A program made the position numbers and the translations under genes. A model generated the notes under the pieces. It was not told the DNA's origin. It did not search any database and saw nothing but the letters and a program-made list of their open reading frames with translations. From positions 1-35,866 of the IMG/VR virus record IMGVR_UViG_3300034073_000455: DNA of 35,866 nt; one strand, written 5' to 3'. The number at the start of each line of letters is the position of its first letter. Position 1 is the first letter of the stretch. Origin of the DNA: a virus. Shown in pieces: positions 28,546 to 35,866 of this stretch.

Positions 28546-31176
28546 TCAGAGGGTGTCGTTGCCGCGGCTGAAGGACTCAGGATGACGGACGGCAATGTCT
28601 ACATCCTGCATGGCCACCACACGCACAGTGCCGGAGGTGCTGTTGGTGTAGGGGTCCACCATGATGTCCAGGCCGGAGAAGTAGCCGATGATCAAGTCGG
28701 CGAAGTTGCCGAACCACAGATCGCCAGAGGCAACTTGATTGGACAGCACACCGCGGTAGCCGTTCACCTCGCCGTTCTCCATGATGAAGATGCCGGAGCC
28801 GGCGTCCTTCTTCGTGGTCTTGAGGTTGCCGCGCATAGCAGCGTTCATCAGGTAGACGGGGCTACCCAGCAGAGCGTTGGCGGTAGCCACATCGCTCTCC
28901 AGTGCCACCACCTCAGAGAAGGTAGGAGCAGCAGCAGCGAAGTCTTCGGTGCCGATGCCGGTGGTGTTCTTCAGACCCAGAGGCTCGCTGGAGGAACCAG
29001 TGCCGTACAGACCGGCGTAGTCGATCTTGAGGGCGATCACACGAGCCAGATCGCTGCGCACCATGTTCTCCACATCGATGGAGGACTGGATCATCAGGCG
29101 ACGGCTGTAGTCGGTGAAAGCAGCCACAGTGCGAGGAGTCAGGCTCACCTGATCCACGGTCTGCTGGCTTTCGGTAGGAGCGCCAGACTCGGCCACCCAG
29201 TAAGCAGTGCCAGCACCGGACTGACGGGGAATAGCGACGTTGCCGGTCAGGCCGGTCAGCACGGTGGCGCCAGCTTGATCCAGGGCAGAAGCATTACGGA
29301 GCAGGTCGATGAACGAACCGGCATCCAGCTCCGTAGCAACCAAGTTGCCGCCGGCGGTAGCAGCGCCCACGTTCAGGTCGCGACGCAGCACATCCTGGGG
29401 GATGGTGATGCCACGGGACTGGCGGCCAAGCTTGGCAGCAGCAGCTTCAGAAGCCTCGATCTCAAACGCAGCAGCCTCACGGGCAGAGCGGTCGGTCGGG
29501 TTGGCAAGGTAGTTGATGGCGCGCAGGAAGGAGAAGCTGCGGCTCTCCTTCTCGCTGAGGCCAATGTCGGCGGCCTGCATGGTCACAGTCTCCTGGGGGA
29601 TGTTGAGCTTGTCGAGGACAGCAGCGCGAGCCTCGTCGATTGAACGACCAGACTCGACCATCTGCCGACCAAGGTCTGCCATACCGTGCTTATCGCACAG
29701 GGCAGTGATGTCCGAGATGCGGGCGCGCTCAGCCTCAGCGGCTTCGGCACGCACCACGGCCAGATCGGGGGTGGTGTTTTCCATTGAAGGAATGGGATCG
29801 GGTGTTGGTGCTGCCGAAGCAGCAGTGTCTTCCGTTAGAGATCGGCCAATCCCGACACCGGGGTCAGCCGGCACCGAGACAACGCTGATCTCATAGGGAG
29901 ACCAGGCAGTTGCAACATAGTCACCACTGCCACGCTCCTCCATTTTGTCGATGGAGTAGCCGAAGGAGACATTCCGAAGAACGCCATCCTTCACATCACT
30001 CAGGATCTCCTGAGCGAATGGATTGCGGCTGAACCGCACACGCGCATAACCTCGGCGCTTATTGCCGTCGATATACGCGCGCTCCACCACACCGATCACG
30101 CGATCGGGGTTGTGGTTGAACAACAGCGGAGCGCCATCGTTCAGGCGACTCAGGTCAGCCGCCTTGCCTTCATGGCTCAGGATCTCGTTGCCGAAGTACC
30201 GAGCCACTGGATATTCAGAGCTGAAGGGGAACTCATAGATCCGTTCCTCCACCTCATCAAACGCAGTCATCTCGCTGCGCTGATACTTGCCCGTCAGGCT
30301 GCGCAGTGCCGCGATCTTGGTGAGCGTCGAGAACTTATGGCCGACCAGCGTTTCGGTCGCCTCCCAGCCTTCATCGCCTTCGCGGTAGATGCGGATCAGA
30401 GCAGCAGGATCCTCGGCGCTTGCCTCAATGCTGAACTCGGTGTCGGGTACGCCCAGCGTGCCCTCGCGCATCACATGCTCGATCCGGCCGCGCGCAGTGC
30501 CGCCGCTCGAATCCCACTGCACGAAGTCGCCTTCGCTTAGCTCACCTGCTGCAGCACGCTGGCCTTCACCATCGCCCGTGGCTTCCTCGAACTCGATCGG
30601 ATCGAAGTCATGCTCGGCCAACCACGCCCGTGCCTCAGCCGGCGTGAACTGCGAGCTACGGAACCGGATTGCCTGAATCTCAGACGTTCCTTCCTTGATC
30701 CCGTAGATGAAATCAATGCCTGAGCCGCCCGCATCGTTCTCTCGACGCAACGAGTCATATTGCTCGGGATCAGTCAACCGAGCAGCATGTTCGTTCAGAT
30801 AGGGGCGCTCTAAGTCCACGGCGCTTCTTTCTTGTAATGCCTTGATTCTATCGGCCTTTGATGTAGCCCATCCTTGGCCAGCATCTCCGCCCCATGCTGC
30901 CCATGCCACACGCCCCGGTGACGGATAGCCATCCTCGCCCGGACTGAATCCTTCGCCCTGTTTGTCCACTTCATGCCGCGCGAACCATGCCGCCATCGTG
31001 ATCACCGTGTCGGCGCTCAACTCATCACCGCCAAGGATCTGCCCAGCTCGCCTCGCTGCTACCTCAGTGCCACCATCACGCCCCTCAGCCTTCCAGTCCC
31101 GATAGCGCTGCGCCTCCTCCTTCATGCCGTCCGTCGGCATCAGGTCGATCTCCTCTCCGTTAACGGTTGCCATCAA
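28546..31176 (-). CDS. Prohead protease - major capsid fusion with Tudor-like domain
   Basis: An 876-residue head protein combining several modules. Residues ~20-120 are helical (AAWFARHEVDKQGEGF, GRVAWAAWGGDAGQGWA); ~155-200 resemble XkdF-type protease-linked sequence (AIRFRSSQFTPAEARAWLAEHDF). Residues ~213-285 match the DUF2945/HVA Tudor-like fold (GDFVQWDSSGGTARGRIEHV ... LVGHKFSTL). Residues ~310-450 are a U35-type prohead protease with LLFNHN (His355) and NVSFGYS (Ser404). Residues ~468-580 are a coiled delta/scaffold segment, and from ~585 a complete HK97-fold capsid runs to the end. Protease and capsid are usually separate genes; here they must be cut apart by self-processing. The start overlaps the portal gene by four bases. 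Confidence 0.9.
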   Translation of the reverse strand: MMATVNGEEIDLMPTDGMKEEAQRYRDWKAEGRDGGTEVAARRAGQILGGDELSADTVITMAAWFARHEVDKQGEGFSPGEDGYPSPGRVAWAAWGGDAGQGWATSKADRIKALQERSAVDLERPYLNEHAARLTDPEQYDSLRRENDAGGSGIDFIYGIKEGTSEIQAIRFRSSQFTPAEARAWLAEHDFDPIEFEEATGDGEGQRAAAGELSEGDFVQWDSSGGTARGRIEHVMREGTLGVPDTEFSIEASAEDPAALIRIYREGDEGWEATETLVGHKFSTLTKIAALRSLTGKYQRSEMTAFDEVEERIYEFPFSSEYPVARYFGNEILSHEGKAADLSRLNDGAPLLFNHNPDRVIGVVERAYIDGNKRRGYARVRFSRNPFAQEILSDVKDGVLRNVSFGYSIDKMEERGSGDYVATAWSPYEISVVSVPADPGVGIGRSLTEDTAASAAPTPDPIPSMENTTPDLAVVRAEAAEAERARISDITALCDKHGMADLGRQMVESGRSIDEARAAVLDKLNIPQETVTMQAADIGLSEKESRSFSFLRAINYLANPTDRSAREAAAFEIEASEAAAAKLGRQSRGITIPQDVLRRDLNVGAATAGGNLVATELDAGSFIDLLRNASALDQAGATVLTGLTGNVAIPRQSGAGTAYWVAESGAPTESQQTVDQVSLTPRTVAAFTDYSRRLMIQSSIDVENMVRSDLARVIALKIDYAGLYGTGSSSEPLGLKNTTGIGTEDFAAAAPTFSEVVALESDVATANALLGSPVYLMNAAMRGNLKTTKKDAGSGIFIMENGEVNGYRGVLSNQVASGDLWFGNFADLIIGYFSGLDIMVDPYTNSTSGTVRVVAMQDVDIAVRHPESFSRGNDTL

Positions 31177-32753
31177 TCCTCAGGCGCCTCGGTCGGATCC
31201 TCGAGCACAGACAGCTCCTCGTACTCCTCCTCCTCAACAGGCGCCTCCGTCTCCTCGAACGCAGGTGTCGCACCCATCGGCATAGCGGCCTGCACCGCAC
31301 CGCCCTCCGTCACCTCGCTCGGGTCGGTGTCGGTCACGATGTCCAGCTCATCGAGCATTGCCAGCTCCGCCTGACGCGCCACCAGCACATCCTCAAGATC
31401 ACCGCCCTGCTCAGCGATCACCTGGCCGAGTGTCTTGAAGCCACACCGCACCGCCGTCTTGTACGCATCCACCTCCTTCTGTGGATCCACCCAGTCCCAG
31501 CTTCTAGGCACCCAGCGGCTAGCACGATATCGATCCGGGTTGCTCTCATACCCAGGCAGGCTCAGCGCACCACTCAGCACCGCCATCTCAAGCCAAGCCT
31601 CAAAAACCGGCTGATGGAAGTTCTCGATCATGTACCGCTGCAGCACGCGGAACGTATCGCGCTCATCAAGCAGGCTCAGCCGGCTGCTGCTGTAGTTGCT
31701 CTCTGAAAAGTTCTTGCTGATGCTCTCGAAGCTGACGCCAACGCCAGCCGCTACCGCGCGCAGCATCGACCTGGTGAAAGGCTCGAGCTGACCATCAGGT
31801 GCGTTCAGGTCTGGCACCGTCACGCTCTCGCCCGGCTGCAGATACTTGAACACGCCCGGCTGGAACTCACTGACGCGCTCGCCTTCATACACCTCATCGC
31901 CCACCAGCTCGCCCTCGGGACTGCTGATGAATCCCATCAGTGCGCTGCTCGCCCGAGCGCGCACCACCTCCGCCTCCTCATAGCCCTGCAGCATGTGGAG
32001 CCGCATCAGCGCCGAGGCGAACCATGTCACGCCTCTGGTCTGGCCAGGCCGCTCCGGGATGAACAGATGGATCACCTCATCAGCAGGCACCCGGATCCGC
32101 CGGCCATTCGTCCGCGCATTGCCCGCATAGGTATCGCCCGGATGGTTCGCATAGAAGTGATACGCCTGCGGCCGCAGGTATTGATCCACCTCGATGCCCA
32201 TCCGAACCGTGTTGCCATCCCTGGCCTGCGGCACGTCGTCATCAATCAGGTAATCCGCCTCGAGCACCTGCAACGCGAACGGCACCCGGCTATCGCCGAA
32301 CGGCCGTTTGATCATGCGGATGAACACCTCGCCCGATTCCGCCAAGCTGCGCACCAGCAGGCGCTCCATATCGTGGAAGCCGAGCAAGCCGCTCACATCG
32401 CAGCGGCTCTTGTGCATCCACCGCTCCCATTCCTCATGGATGCGGCCGTTCACCGTCTCATCCAGCCGCCCGCCGCGCTGCATCCGCACCTGCCCTTGGT
32501 GCCGGATACCGTGCCCGATCACGTTGTTCTGGATTGATCGGACCGCCTGCCGCGCGTAGTCGTTATCGCGGCACAACTGCCTCGCCCGGTTGCGCAGGCT
32601 CTTGAAGCTCGACTTGATCTCGCTATCAGCGCTGGTGCCACTGGTCACCCAGTCAGCCGTCAACCGGCTAACGCGCGCGCCTTGATACGCGCGCTGCCGC
32701 GGCCGTACCGGCTCGAACCCCATCGCCCTAAACAGTCGAGTCCTCAGTCCCAT
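31173..32753 (-). CDS. Portal protein (lambda gpB family)
   Basis: A 526-residue portal, the dodecameric ring at the packaging vertex. Seen: GLRTRLFRAMGFEPV at the start, ADSEIKSSFKSLRNRARQLCRDNDYARQAVRSIQNNVIGHGI near 40-85, MERLLVRSLAESGEVFIRMIK near 128-150, IHLFIPERPGQTRGVTWFASALMRLHMLQGYEEAEVVRARASSALMGF near 228-278, and LSLLDERDTFRVLQRYMIENFHQPVFEAWLE near 356-388. All belong to the lambda portal family. The C-terminal end is acidic. It lies between the gpW-like and capsid genes. Confidence 0.93.
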   Translation of the reverse strand: MGLRTRLFRAMGFEPVRPRQRAYQGARVSRLTADWVTSGTSADSEIKSSFKSLRNRARQLCRDNDYARQAVRSIQNNVIGHGIRHQGQVRMQRGGRLDETVNGRIHEEWERWMHKSRCDVSGLLGFHDMERLLVRSLAESGEVFIRMIKRPFGDSRVPFALQVLEADYLIDDDVPQARDGNTVRMGIEVDQYLRPQAYHFYANHPGDTYAGNARTNGRRIRVPADEVIHLFIPERPGQTRGVTWFASALMRLHMLQGYEEAEVVRARASSALMGFISSPEGELVGDEVYEGERVSEFQPGVFKYLQPGESVTVPDLNAPDGQLEPFTRSMLRAVAAGVGVSFESISKNFSESNYSSSRLSLLDERDTFRVLQRYMIENFHQPVFEAWLEMAVLSGALSLPGYESNPDRYRASRWVPRSWDWVDPQKEVDAYKTAVRCGFKTLGQVIAEQGGDLEDVLVARQAELAMLDELDIVTDTDPSEVTEGGAVQAAMPMGATPAFEETEAPVEEEEYEELSVLEDPTEAPED

Positions 32754-32754
32754 C

Positions 32755-33324
32755 TCAGAACCTCACGAACAGATTGTGGGGGTTGCCCAGGCCGTTGGCG
32801 ATCAAGTCCGCCATCTGCTCGCGCTTCACCTCAGCCTTCAGTTTGCTCTCTAATTCCAGTAGGTCCTTCATGTCGTACTTCTTCAGGCTCCGATTCCCGA
32901 TCGTGTATTCCTTGACCACACCACCGGAGACGATCGCGCGGATCGCGGCCTGCACCGCATCGAGATCCTTCTGCGCTTGCGTCCGTCCATCCAGTGCTGC
33001 CGGTGTGCCCGAGTAGCTCAGCGCTGCCAGCACCGTGAGCTGACCGCTGCCCAGCGTGATCGTGCTACCAGTCTTGGTCGCGACCGCCTGCCAATACCAA
33101 GTGCCCGCATCGAACCCAGCGCTGGTGGCCGCGGCGATGCTGAACTCCCAGCCGGTCCCGTACGCAGTCCCGACCACCGTCGCGCCTTCGCTAGCAGCGT
33201 TGAACCGCAGGTAGTAGGTCAGCGTGTAGGCAGCACTGCTCACAGCATTGCCCAAGTTGTCCACGCCCTCAACGTCCCGCCACTGGATCGTGTCGCCTGC
33301 CCTGATCTCGCTCGGGATGTTCAC
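32755..33324 (-). CDS. gpW-like head-tail joining protein with extra N-terminal beta domain
   Basis: A 189-residue protein whose C-terminal ~70 residues resemble lambda gpW: LDAVQAAIRAIVSGG, KEYTIGNRSLKKYDMKDLLELESKLKAEV, the helix-strand-strand-helix order with the same spacing. Lambda gpW has only 68 residues; here about 115 N-terminal residues form a strand-rich Ig-like domain (AYTLTYYLRFNAASEG, WYWQAVATKTGSTITLGSGQLTV). The place between terminase and portal is exactly that of lambda W. It would help fix the DNA in the full head. The extra domain may sit outside the head or act as a spacer. Confidence 0.75.
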   Translation of the reverse strand: MNIPSEIRAGDTIQWRDVEGVDNLGNAVSSAAYTLTYYLRFNAASEGATVVGTAYGTGWEFSIAAATSAGFDAGTWYWQAVATKTGSTITLGSGQLTVLAALSYSGTPAALDGRTQAQKDLDAVQAAIRAIVSGGVVKEYTIGNRSLKKYDMKDLLELESKLKAEVKREQMADLIANGLGNPHNLFVRF

Positions 33325-33327
33325 GGC

Positions 33328-35184
33328 CTACCAGTTGCTGACGAAGCCACTAGCAGTCCCAGAGAGGGACTGCTTCCTTGATCTTAGCGGTGCCTTCTTC
33401 CCTTCTTCCATCTGCTGCCTGAGCTGCTCCCACATCGTTGCCTGATTCATCCGCCTGCTGTAAATCAACAGCGCCGCATAGCCATACACCGCACAATCCA
33501 GCGCTTCATTTCGATCGCCCGACTTCTTCACCCACTCCCTGATCGGGAATCCCCGGTGATATCGCAATGCCTGTCGCTCACTCGTGAGCTGCTTGAAGTA
33601 TTCCTCATCAGCAGCCATCCCGAAGTTCAAGCTGCCGCCAGCTTCGTTATGCCGCAGCCTTCCGAACAGCGTGGTCTTGATCGTGTCCGTCCCGAGCTGG
33701 TACAGCGTCACGCCCTTCTTCAGCACCTTCCCGCGCCAGTTCACATCGACCTTGCTGCCCTTACCAACCGCCGGGCTATTGCGCCGGCTGCTGCCCTTAA
33801 TAGCCACCACACCCTGCCGCACACGCTCGCGCACATAGTTGTAGACCTCATGCGTGCAGTGGCCGCCGGAGTCGATCGCCATCTGCGCGATCTTCAGCTC
33901 CTTCCCGCAAGCTGTCGCCCAGCCGGTGGCCAGCACATGATCCAACTGCTTCCAGACCTCGAGCTGCGTCGGGTCACCCATCAGCTCCTGATGCCACACC
34001 AGCCAGCCGGTCTCGCCCTCGCCCCATCCCCACACACTCACCGCCAGTCGGTTGTCCTGCACGTCCACCCCAGCCGTGAGTAGCACCACCCCATCGGGGC
34101 ATGTGCCCGGCTCATATGCCAGCCGCTTGGCCATCAAACCTTCAGCATTGACCGCCGCCGCATAGTCTTCCTCCCATGTCTCCGCCAGCCTGGTGTTCAC
34201 AAATGCCTTCAGCGCTGGACCGTCGCCCTTCGCCCGCAGGAAGTCATCCACCAACTGCTCCCAACTGCACCATCCCAGCGGGCTATACAGACCCGATAGA
34301 TGGAAGCCAGCCGTCTTGCCATCGCTCGGTGCTGTCGCTCGCCACTCACCAGCCGCCAGCATCCGCGGCTTATGCACCTCCTCGAATCGCTCGCCACATT
34401 TCTCGCACTCATACCGAGCCGTAGCCGGCCTGCCCTCCTCCCATTTCAACCTTGACCACTGCAGCCATTGCATCTCGCCGCAGCTCGGGCACGGCACATA
34501 GAACCGCCGCTGGTCGCTCCGCTCATACTCCGCCTCGATCCGGCTGAAGTCCTTCACGGTCGGCGTGCTGGTCAGCAGGATCTTCCGCCGCGCGAACGTG
34601 GTCGTCCTTCTCTCCGCCAGTGCCACCGGATCACCCTCGCCATCTACATCGCTCGGGAAGGCATCAATCTCATCGGCGAACAGATATCGGCACGGCGCAG
34701 ATCGCAATCCCGTCGCGCTGTTGGCTCCGGTCAACAACAGGATGCCGCCCTGATATTCCTTGCTGAACATCGTGTTGCCCGAATCCCGGCTCCTAGCTGG
34801 CGCGATCTTCTCCGCTAAACAAGGCGTTTCGCTAATCAAAGATTCCAGCCGTTGCTTGCTCAAGCGCTTCGCCATCTCCACCGTCGGCTGCACGCACAAC
34901 ATCGGACCAGGCGCATGGTCGATCACATAACCCAACCAGTTGCTGCCTGCCTCCGTCTTGCCCGTCTGCGCTGCGAACATCATCACCACCCGCTGCACCG
35001 GACTGCTGCTGCTCAAGCAGTCCATCGGCTCCCGCAAGTAAGGAGTCCTTCCCGTCCGCCACGGTCCAGGCTCTGCACTGGCCTTGCTGCTCAGCCGCCG
35101 ATAACGGTCCGACCACTGGCTAACCGTTAGTGGCTCCTCAGGCCGTAGCCCTTCCATGAACCCAGCGCGCCATGGATTAACCAT
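33328..35184 (-). CDS. terL: Terminase large subunit (lambda gpA family)
   Basis: A 618-residue packaging motor and nuclease. The ATPase has a Walker A-like AAQTGKTE at 71-78 and Walker B LFADEID at 168-174, with TSTPT (coupling motif) at 205-209. A zinc-ribbon-like insertion holds C232/C235 and C260/C263. The nuclease domain shows AGVDVQDNRL (Asp374), IDSGG (Asp438) and RNEALDCAVYG near the C-terminus. Sequence order matches lambda gpA, which makes staggered cuts at cos, so cohesive ends are expected. It overlaps terS by eight bases. Confidence 0.94.
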   Translation of the reverse strand: MVNPWRAGFMEGLRPEEPLTVSQWSDRYRRLSSKASAEPGPWRTGRTPYLREPMDCLSSSSPVQRVVMMFAAQTGKTEAGSNWLGYVIDHAPGPMLCVQPTVEMAKRLSKQRLESLISETPCLAEKIAPARSRDSGNTMFSKEYQGGILLLTGANSATGLRSAPCRYLFADEIDAFPSDVDGEGDPVALAERRTTTFARRKILLTSTPTVKDFSRIEAEYERSDQRRFYVPCPSCGEMQWLQWSRLKWEEGRPATARYECEKCGERFEEVHKPRMLAAGEWRATAPSDGKTAGFHLSGLYSPLGWCSWEQLVDDFLRAKGDGPALKAFVNTRLAETWEEDYAAAVNAEGLMAKRLAYEPGTCPDGVVLLTAGVDVQDNRLAVSVWGWGEGETGWLVWHQELMGDPTQLEVWKQLDHVLATGWATACGKELKIAQMAIDSGGHCTHEVYNYVRERVRQGVVAIKGSSRRNSPAVGKGSKVDVNWRGKVLKKGVTLYQLGTDTIKTTLFGRLRHNEAGGSLNFGMAADEEYFKQLTSERQALRYHRGFPIREWVKKSGDRNEALDCAVYGYAALLIYSRRMNQATMWEQLRQQMEEGKKAPLRSRKQSLSGTASGFVSNW

Positions 35185-35710
35185 CGGCCAACTCCACCAG
35201 CGCAGCGCGATGCTCCTCGCTCAACACTTGATGGATTCGAGCTGGATCCGTCTCGCCAGCAAGCTGATGGCTCAGCCGATCCGCCAAGTTCGCCAGCGCC
35301 TCACGCACGCTCCGCCCCATCGCATAGGCCTCCTTCTTCACATCCACCGCAGGCACCAGCTCGCGCCGCTTCAGGTCCACCTCCAACTTCGCTAGCTCCG
35401 CCTGGTAGTGCTCACGCCGCGCGCGGCTTTCGTTCAGCTCCGGGATCTCATCATCAGGCAGTGCAGCCAACCGCTGTCGTAGCTCCCGCGGATTAGCAGG
35501 CCGCGGCTCCACCGGATCAGGTTCATCCACCTTCGCGTTGTTGTTCTTCAGCGTGTTCTTCCGCCACAACTCCAGCGCAAGATCACGATCCAACCAACGT
35601 TTGCCGTCCTCCTCAACAACAGCATCAGCAATCCGGCTCTTGCTTGCATGAGTCACTGCTGCCTTCGTGCAGCCTTTGATCAATGCAAACTCCGCGAACG
35701 TGACTAGCAC
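35177..35710 (-). CDS. terS: Terminase small subunit (Nu1-like)
   Basis: A 177-residue DNA-recognition subunit with a GTG start at 35710. The N-terminal part is a winged-helix/HTH (VTFAEFALIKGCTKAAVTHASKSRIAD, then EDGKRWLDRDLALELW), as in lambda gpNu1. A Pro-rich link (DEPDPVEPRPANP) leads to a long coiled coil (NESRARREHYQAELAKLEVDLKRRELV) and a C-terminal helical region that should bind TerL. A purine-rich AAGGA lies 11 bases before the start. Repeated motifs upstream are its likely binding sites. Confidence 0.88.
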   Translation of the reverse strand: MLVTFAEFALIKGCTKAAVTHASKSRIADAVVEEDGKRWLDRDLALELWRKNTLKNNNAKVDEPDPVEPRPANPRELRQRLAALPDDEIPELNESRARREHYQAELAKLEVDLKRRELVPAVDVKKEAYAMGRSVREALANLADRLSHQLAGETDPARIHQVLSEEHRAALVELADG

Positions 35711-35769
35711 GCAGTTAACTGTCCTTAGCTTCTGTTAACTGATACTAAACCCCTCTAAACTCCCTCTAG

Positions 35770-35800
35770 GGGATCTCATTGTGGGAATCATTGAGATCCC
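35770..35800. repeat. Perfect 9-bp inverted repeat upstream of terS
   Basis: GGGATCTCA (35770-35778) and TGAGATCCC (35792-35800) flank a 13-base spacer. It may be a terminase-binding site or an operator for the late genes; as RNA it would form a hairpin in the terS leader. Confidence 0.6.
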
Positions 35801-35826
35801 TTGCGACGCAAGGCTTTAGAGGCTTT

Positions 35827-35852
35827 GCACGCTGGCGCTAGCCAAGGCGTGC
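35827..35852. repeat. Strong hairpin next to the terminal 12-mer
   Basis: GCACGC (35827-35832) pairs with GCGTGC (35847-35852), and inside it TGGC (35833-35836) pairs with GCCA (35841-35844) around GCTA, leaving a two-base AG bulge. It lies one base from the candidate cos repeat and could be a cos structural element or a transcription end for the leftward operon once the ends are joined. Confidence 0.5.
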
Positions 35853-35853
35853 G

Positions 35854-35865
35854 CGTTTGGACGAC
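35854..35865. repeat. Terminal direct repeat (copy of bases 1-12)
   Basis: CGTTTGGACGAC is identical at both ends of the window; the following base differs (G at 35866, C at 13). Twelve bases is the length of the lambda cohesive end, so filled-in 5' overhangs are one explanation; a chance or assembly overlap is the other. Confidence 0.45.
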
Positions 35866-35866
35866 G

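Larger units (their letters stand above)
35711..35866. other. Right terminus: candidate cosB/cosN region, no gene
   Basis: These 156 bases have no gene and are packed with repeats. GTTAACTG occurs at 35714-35721 and 35734-35741, exactly 20 bases apart. GGGATCTCA (35770-35778) and TGAGATCCC (35792-35800) are perfect complements. TTGCGACGCAA (35801-35811) is a palindrome, and GGCTTT is repeated at 35812 and 35821. GCACGCTGGC-GCTA-GCCA-AG-GCGTGC (35827-35852) is a strong hairpin, followed by the 12-mer shared with the left end (35854-35865). The spacing from the end to terS is close to that of lambda cos to Nu1. Confidence 0.5.

Noticed and set aside
28582-29643. 353-residue open frame on the plus strand across the capsid gene
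   Set aside because: It is antisense to the conserved HK97-fold coding region, rich in His, Gly and Val as expected from the reverse frame of GC-rich coding DNA, and shows no motif.
34097-34125. GGGGCATGTGCCC in terL resembling promoter-like motif copy 2
   Set aside because: It lies inside the terL coding region, lacks the TGTGC-N9-GGGGYA spacing, and precedes no gene.
1-35866. Temperate lifestyle genes (integrase, CI-like repressor, attachment site)
   Set aside because: No recombinase signature or CI-like repressor was found; the HTH protein at 7623 alone does not show lysogeny.
1-35866. tRNA genes and CRISPR arrays
   Set aside because: No cloverleaf T-loop pattern with matching stems and no regularly spaced repeats were seen; the TAGGAAC repeats at 1422-1597 are too close and in mixed orientation.

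Overview
The window looks like a complete, or nearly complete, genome of a tailed phage (siphovirus type) with a lambda-style virion module. The first and last bases share the 12-mer CGTTTGGACGAC, and a terminase pair begins about 155 bp from that junction, so the ends are probably the cohesive-end (cos) region of a linear 35.9 kb genome. The host is probably a cyanobacterium of the Synechococcus/Cyanobium kind. This rests on recalled resemblance of several small proteins (the 46-aa membrane protein at 13841-13981, the 102-aa protein at 14527-14835, the fibre N-terminus near 16763) to cyanophage families, and on five copies of the cyanobacterial repeat GCGATCGC. I could not check either point by search. 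GC is high except for one AT-rich homing endonuclease gene and the C-terminal part of the tail fibre. I see no integrase, repressor, tRNA or CRISPR array, so the lifestyle is undecided and a lytic phage is the simpler reading.

Layout. (1) 61-6111, minus strand: replication and recombination. An SF2 helicase, an AP2/HNH homing endonuclease, a VRR-NUC nuclease and a primase-helicase of the VapE type are followed by an AT-rich gap with seven TAGGAAC iterons (candidate origin). Then come a PD-(D/E)XK-like nuclease and a minor tail protein Z-like gene. (2) 6153-8125, plus strand: RecE-like exonuclease, RecT-like annealing protein, a small HTH protein and a possible SSB-like protein, overlapping by 1 to 14 bases. 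(3) 8127-12268: many very small, mostly overlapping plus-strand genes (zinc ribbon, DUF3310, ribbon-helix-helix candidate, membrane peptide), with three minus-strand genes set against them, including an HNH nuclease. A promoter-like motif, TGTGC-N9-GGGGYA, occurs three times here, each time in front of a plus-strand gene. (4) 12242-15007, minus strand: dCTP deaminase, a two-domain endolysin and five or six tiny genes, including two membrane proteins that are holin or spanin candidates. (5) 15033-35710, minus strand: the virion module. Read from the terminase it runs terS, terL, gpW-like, portal, a prohead protease-capsid fusion, small head proteins, FII-like joiner, a C1q-like fibre, tail terminator, major tail protein, a frameshifted tail chaperone, tape measure, then M-L-K-I-J homologues and a tail fibre with a self-cleaving S74 chaperone.

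How the parts work together. The terminase packages from the cos region at the window ends into a procapsid built from the protease-capsid fusion, and the portal, gpW-like and FII-like proteins join head to tail. The tail is assembled with a lambda G/GT-like -1 frameshift (slippery A AAA AAC at 25207-25213) and tipped by a J-type host-specificity protein plus a trimmed fibre. Primase-helicase, SF2 helicase and RecE/RecT handle DNA replication and annealing. dCTP deaminase supports nucleotide supply, and the lysozyme/peptidase endolysin releases progeny.
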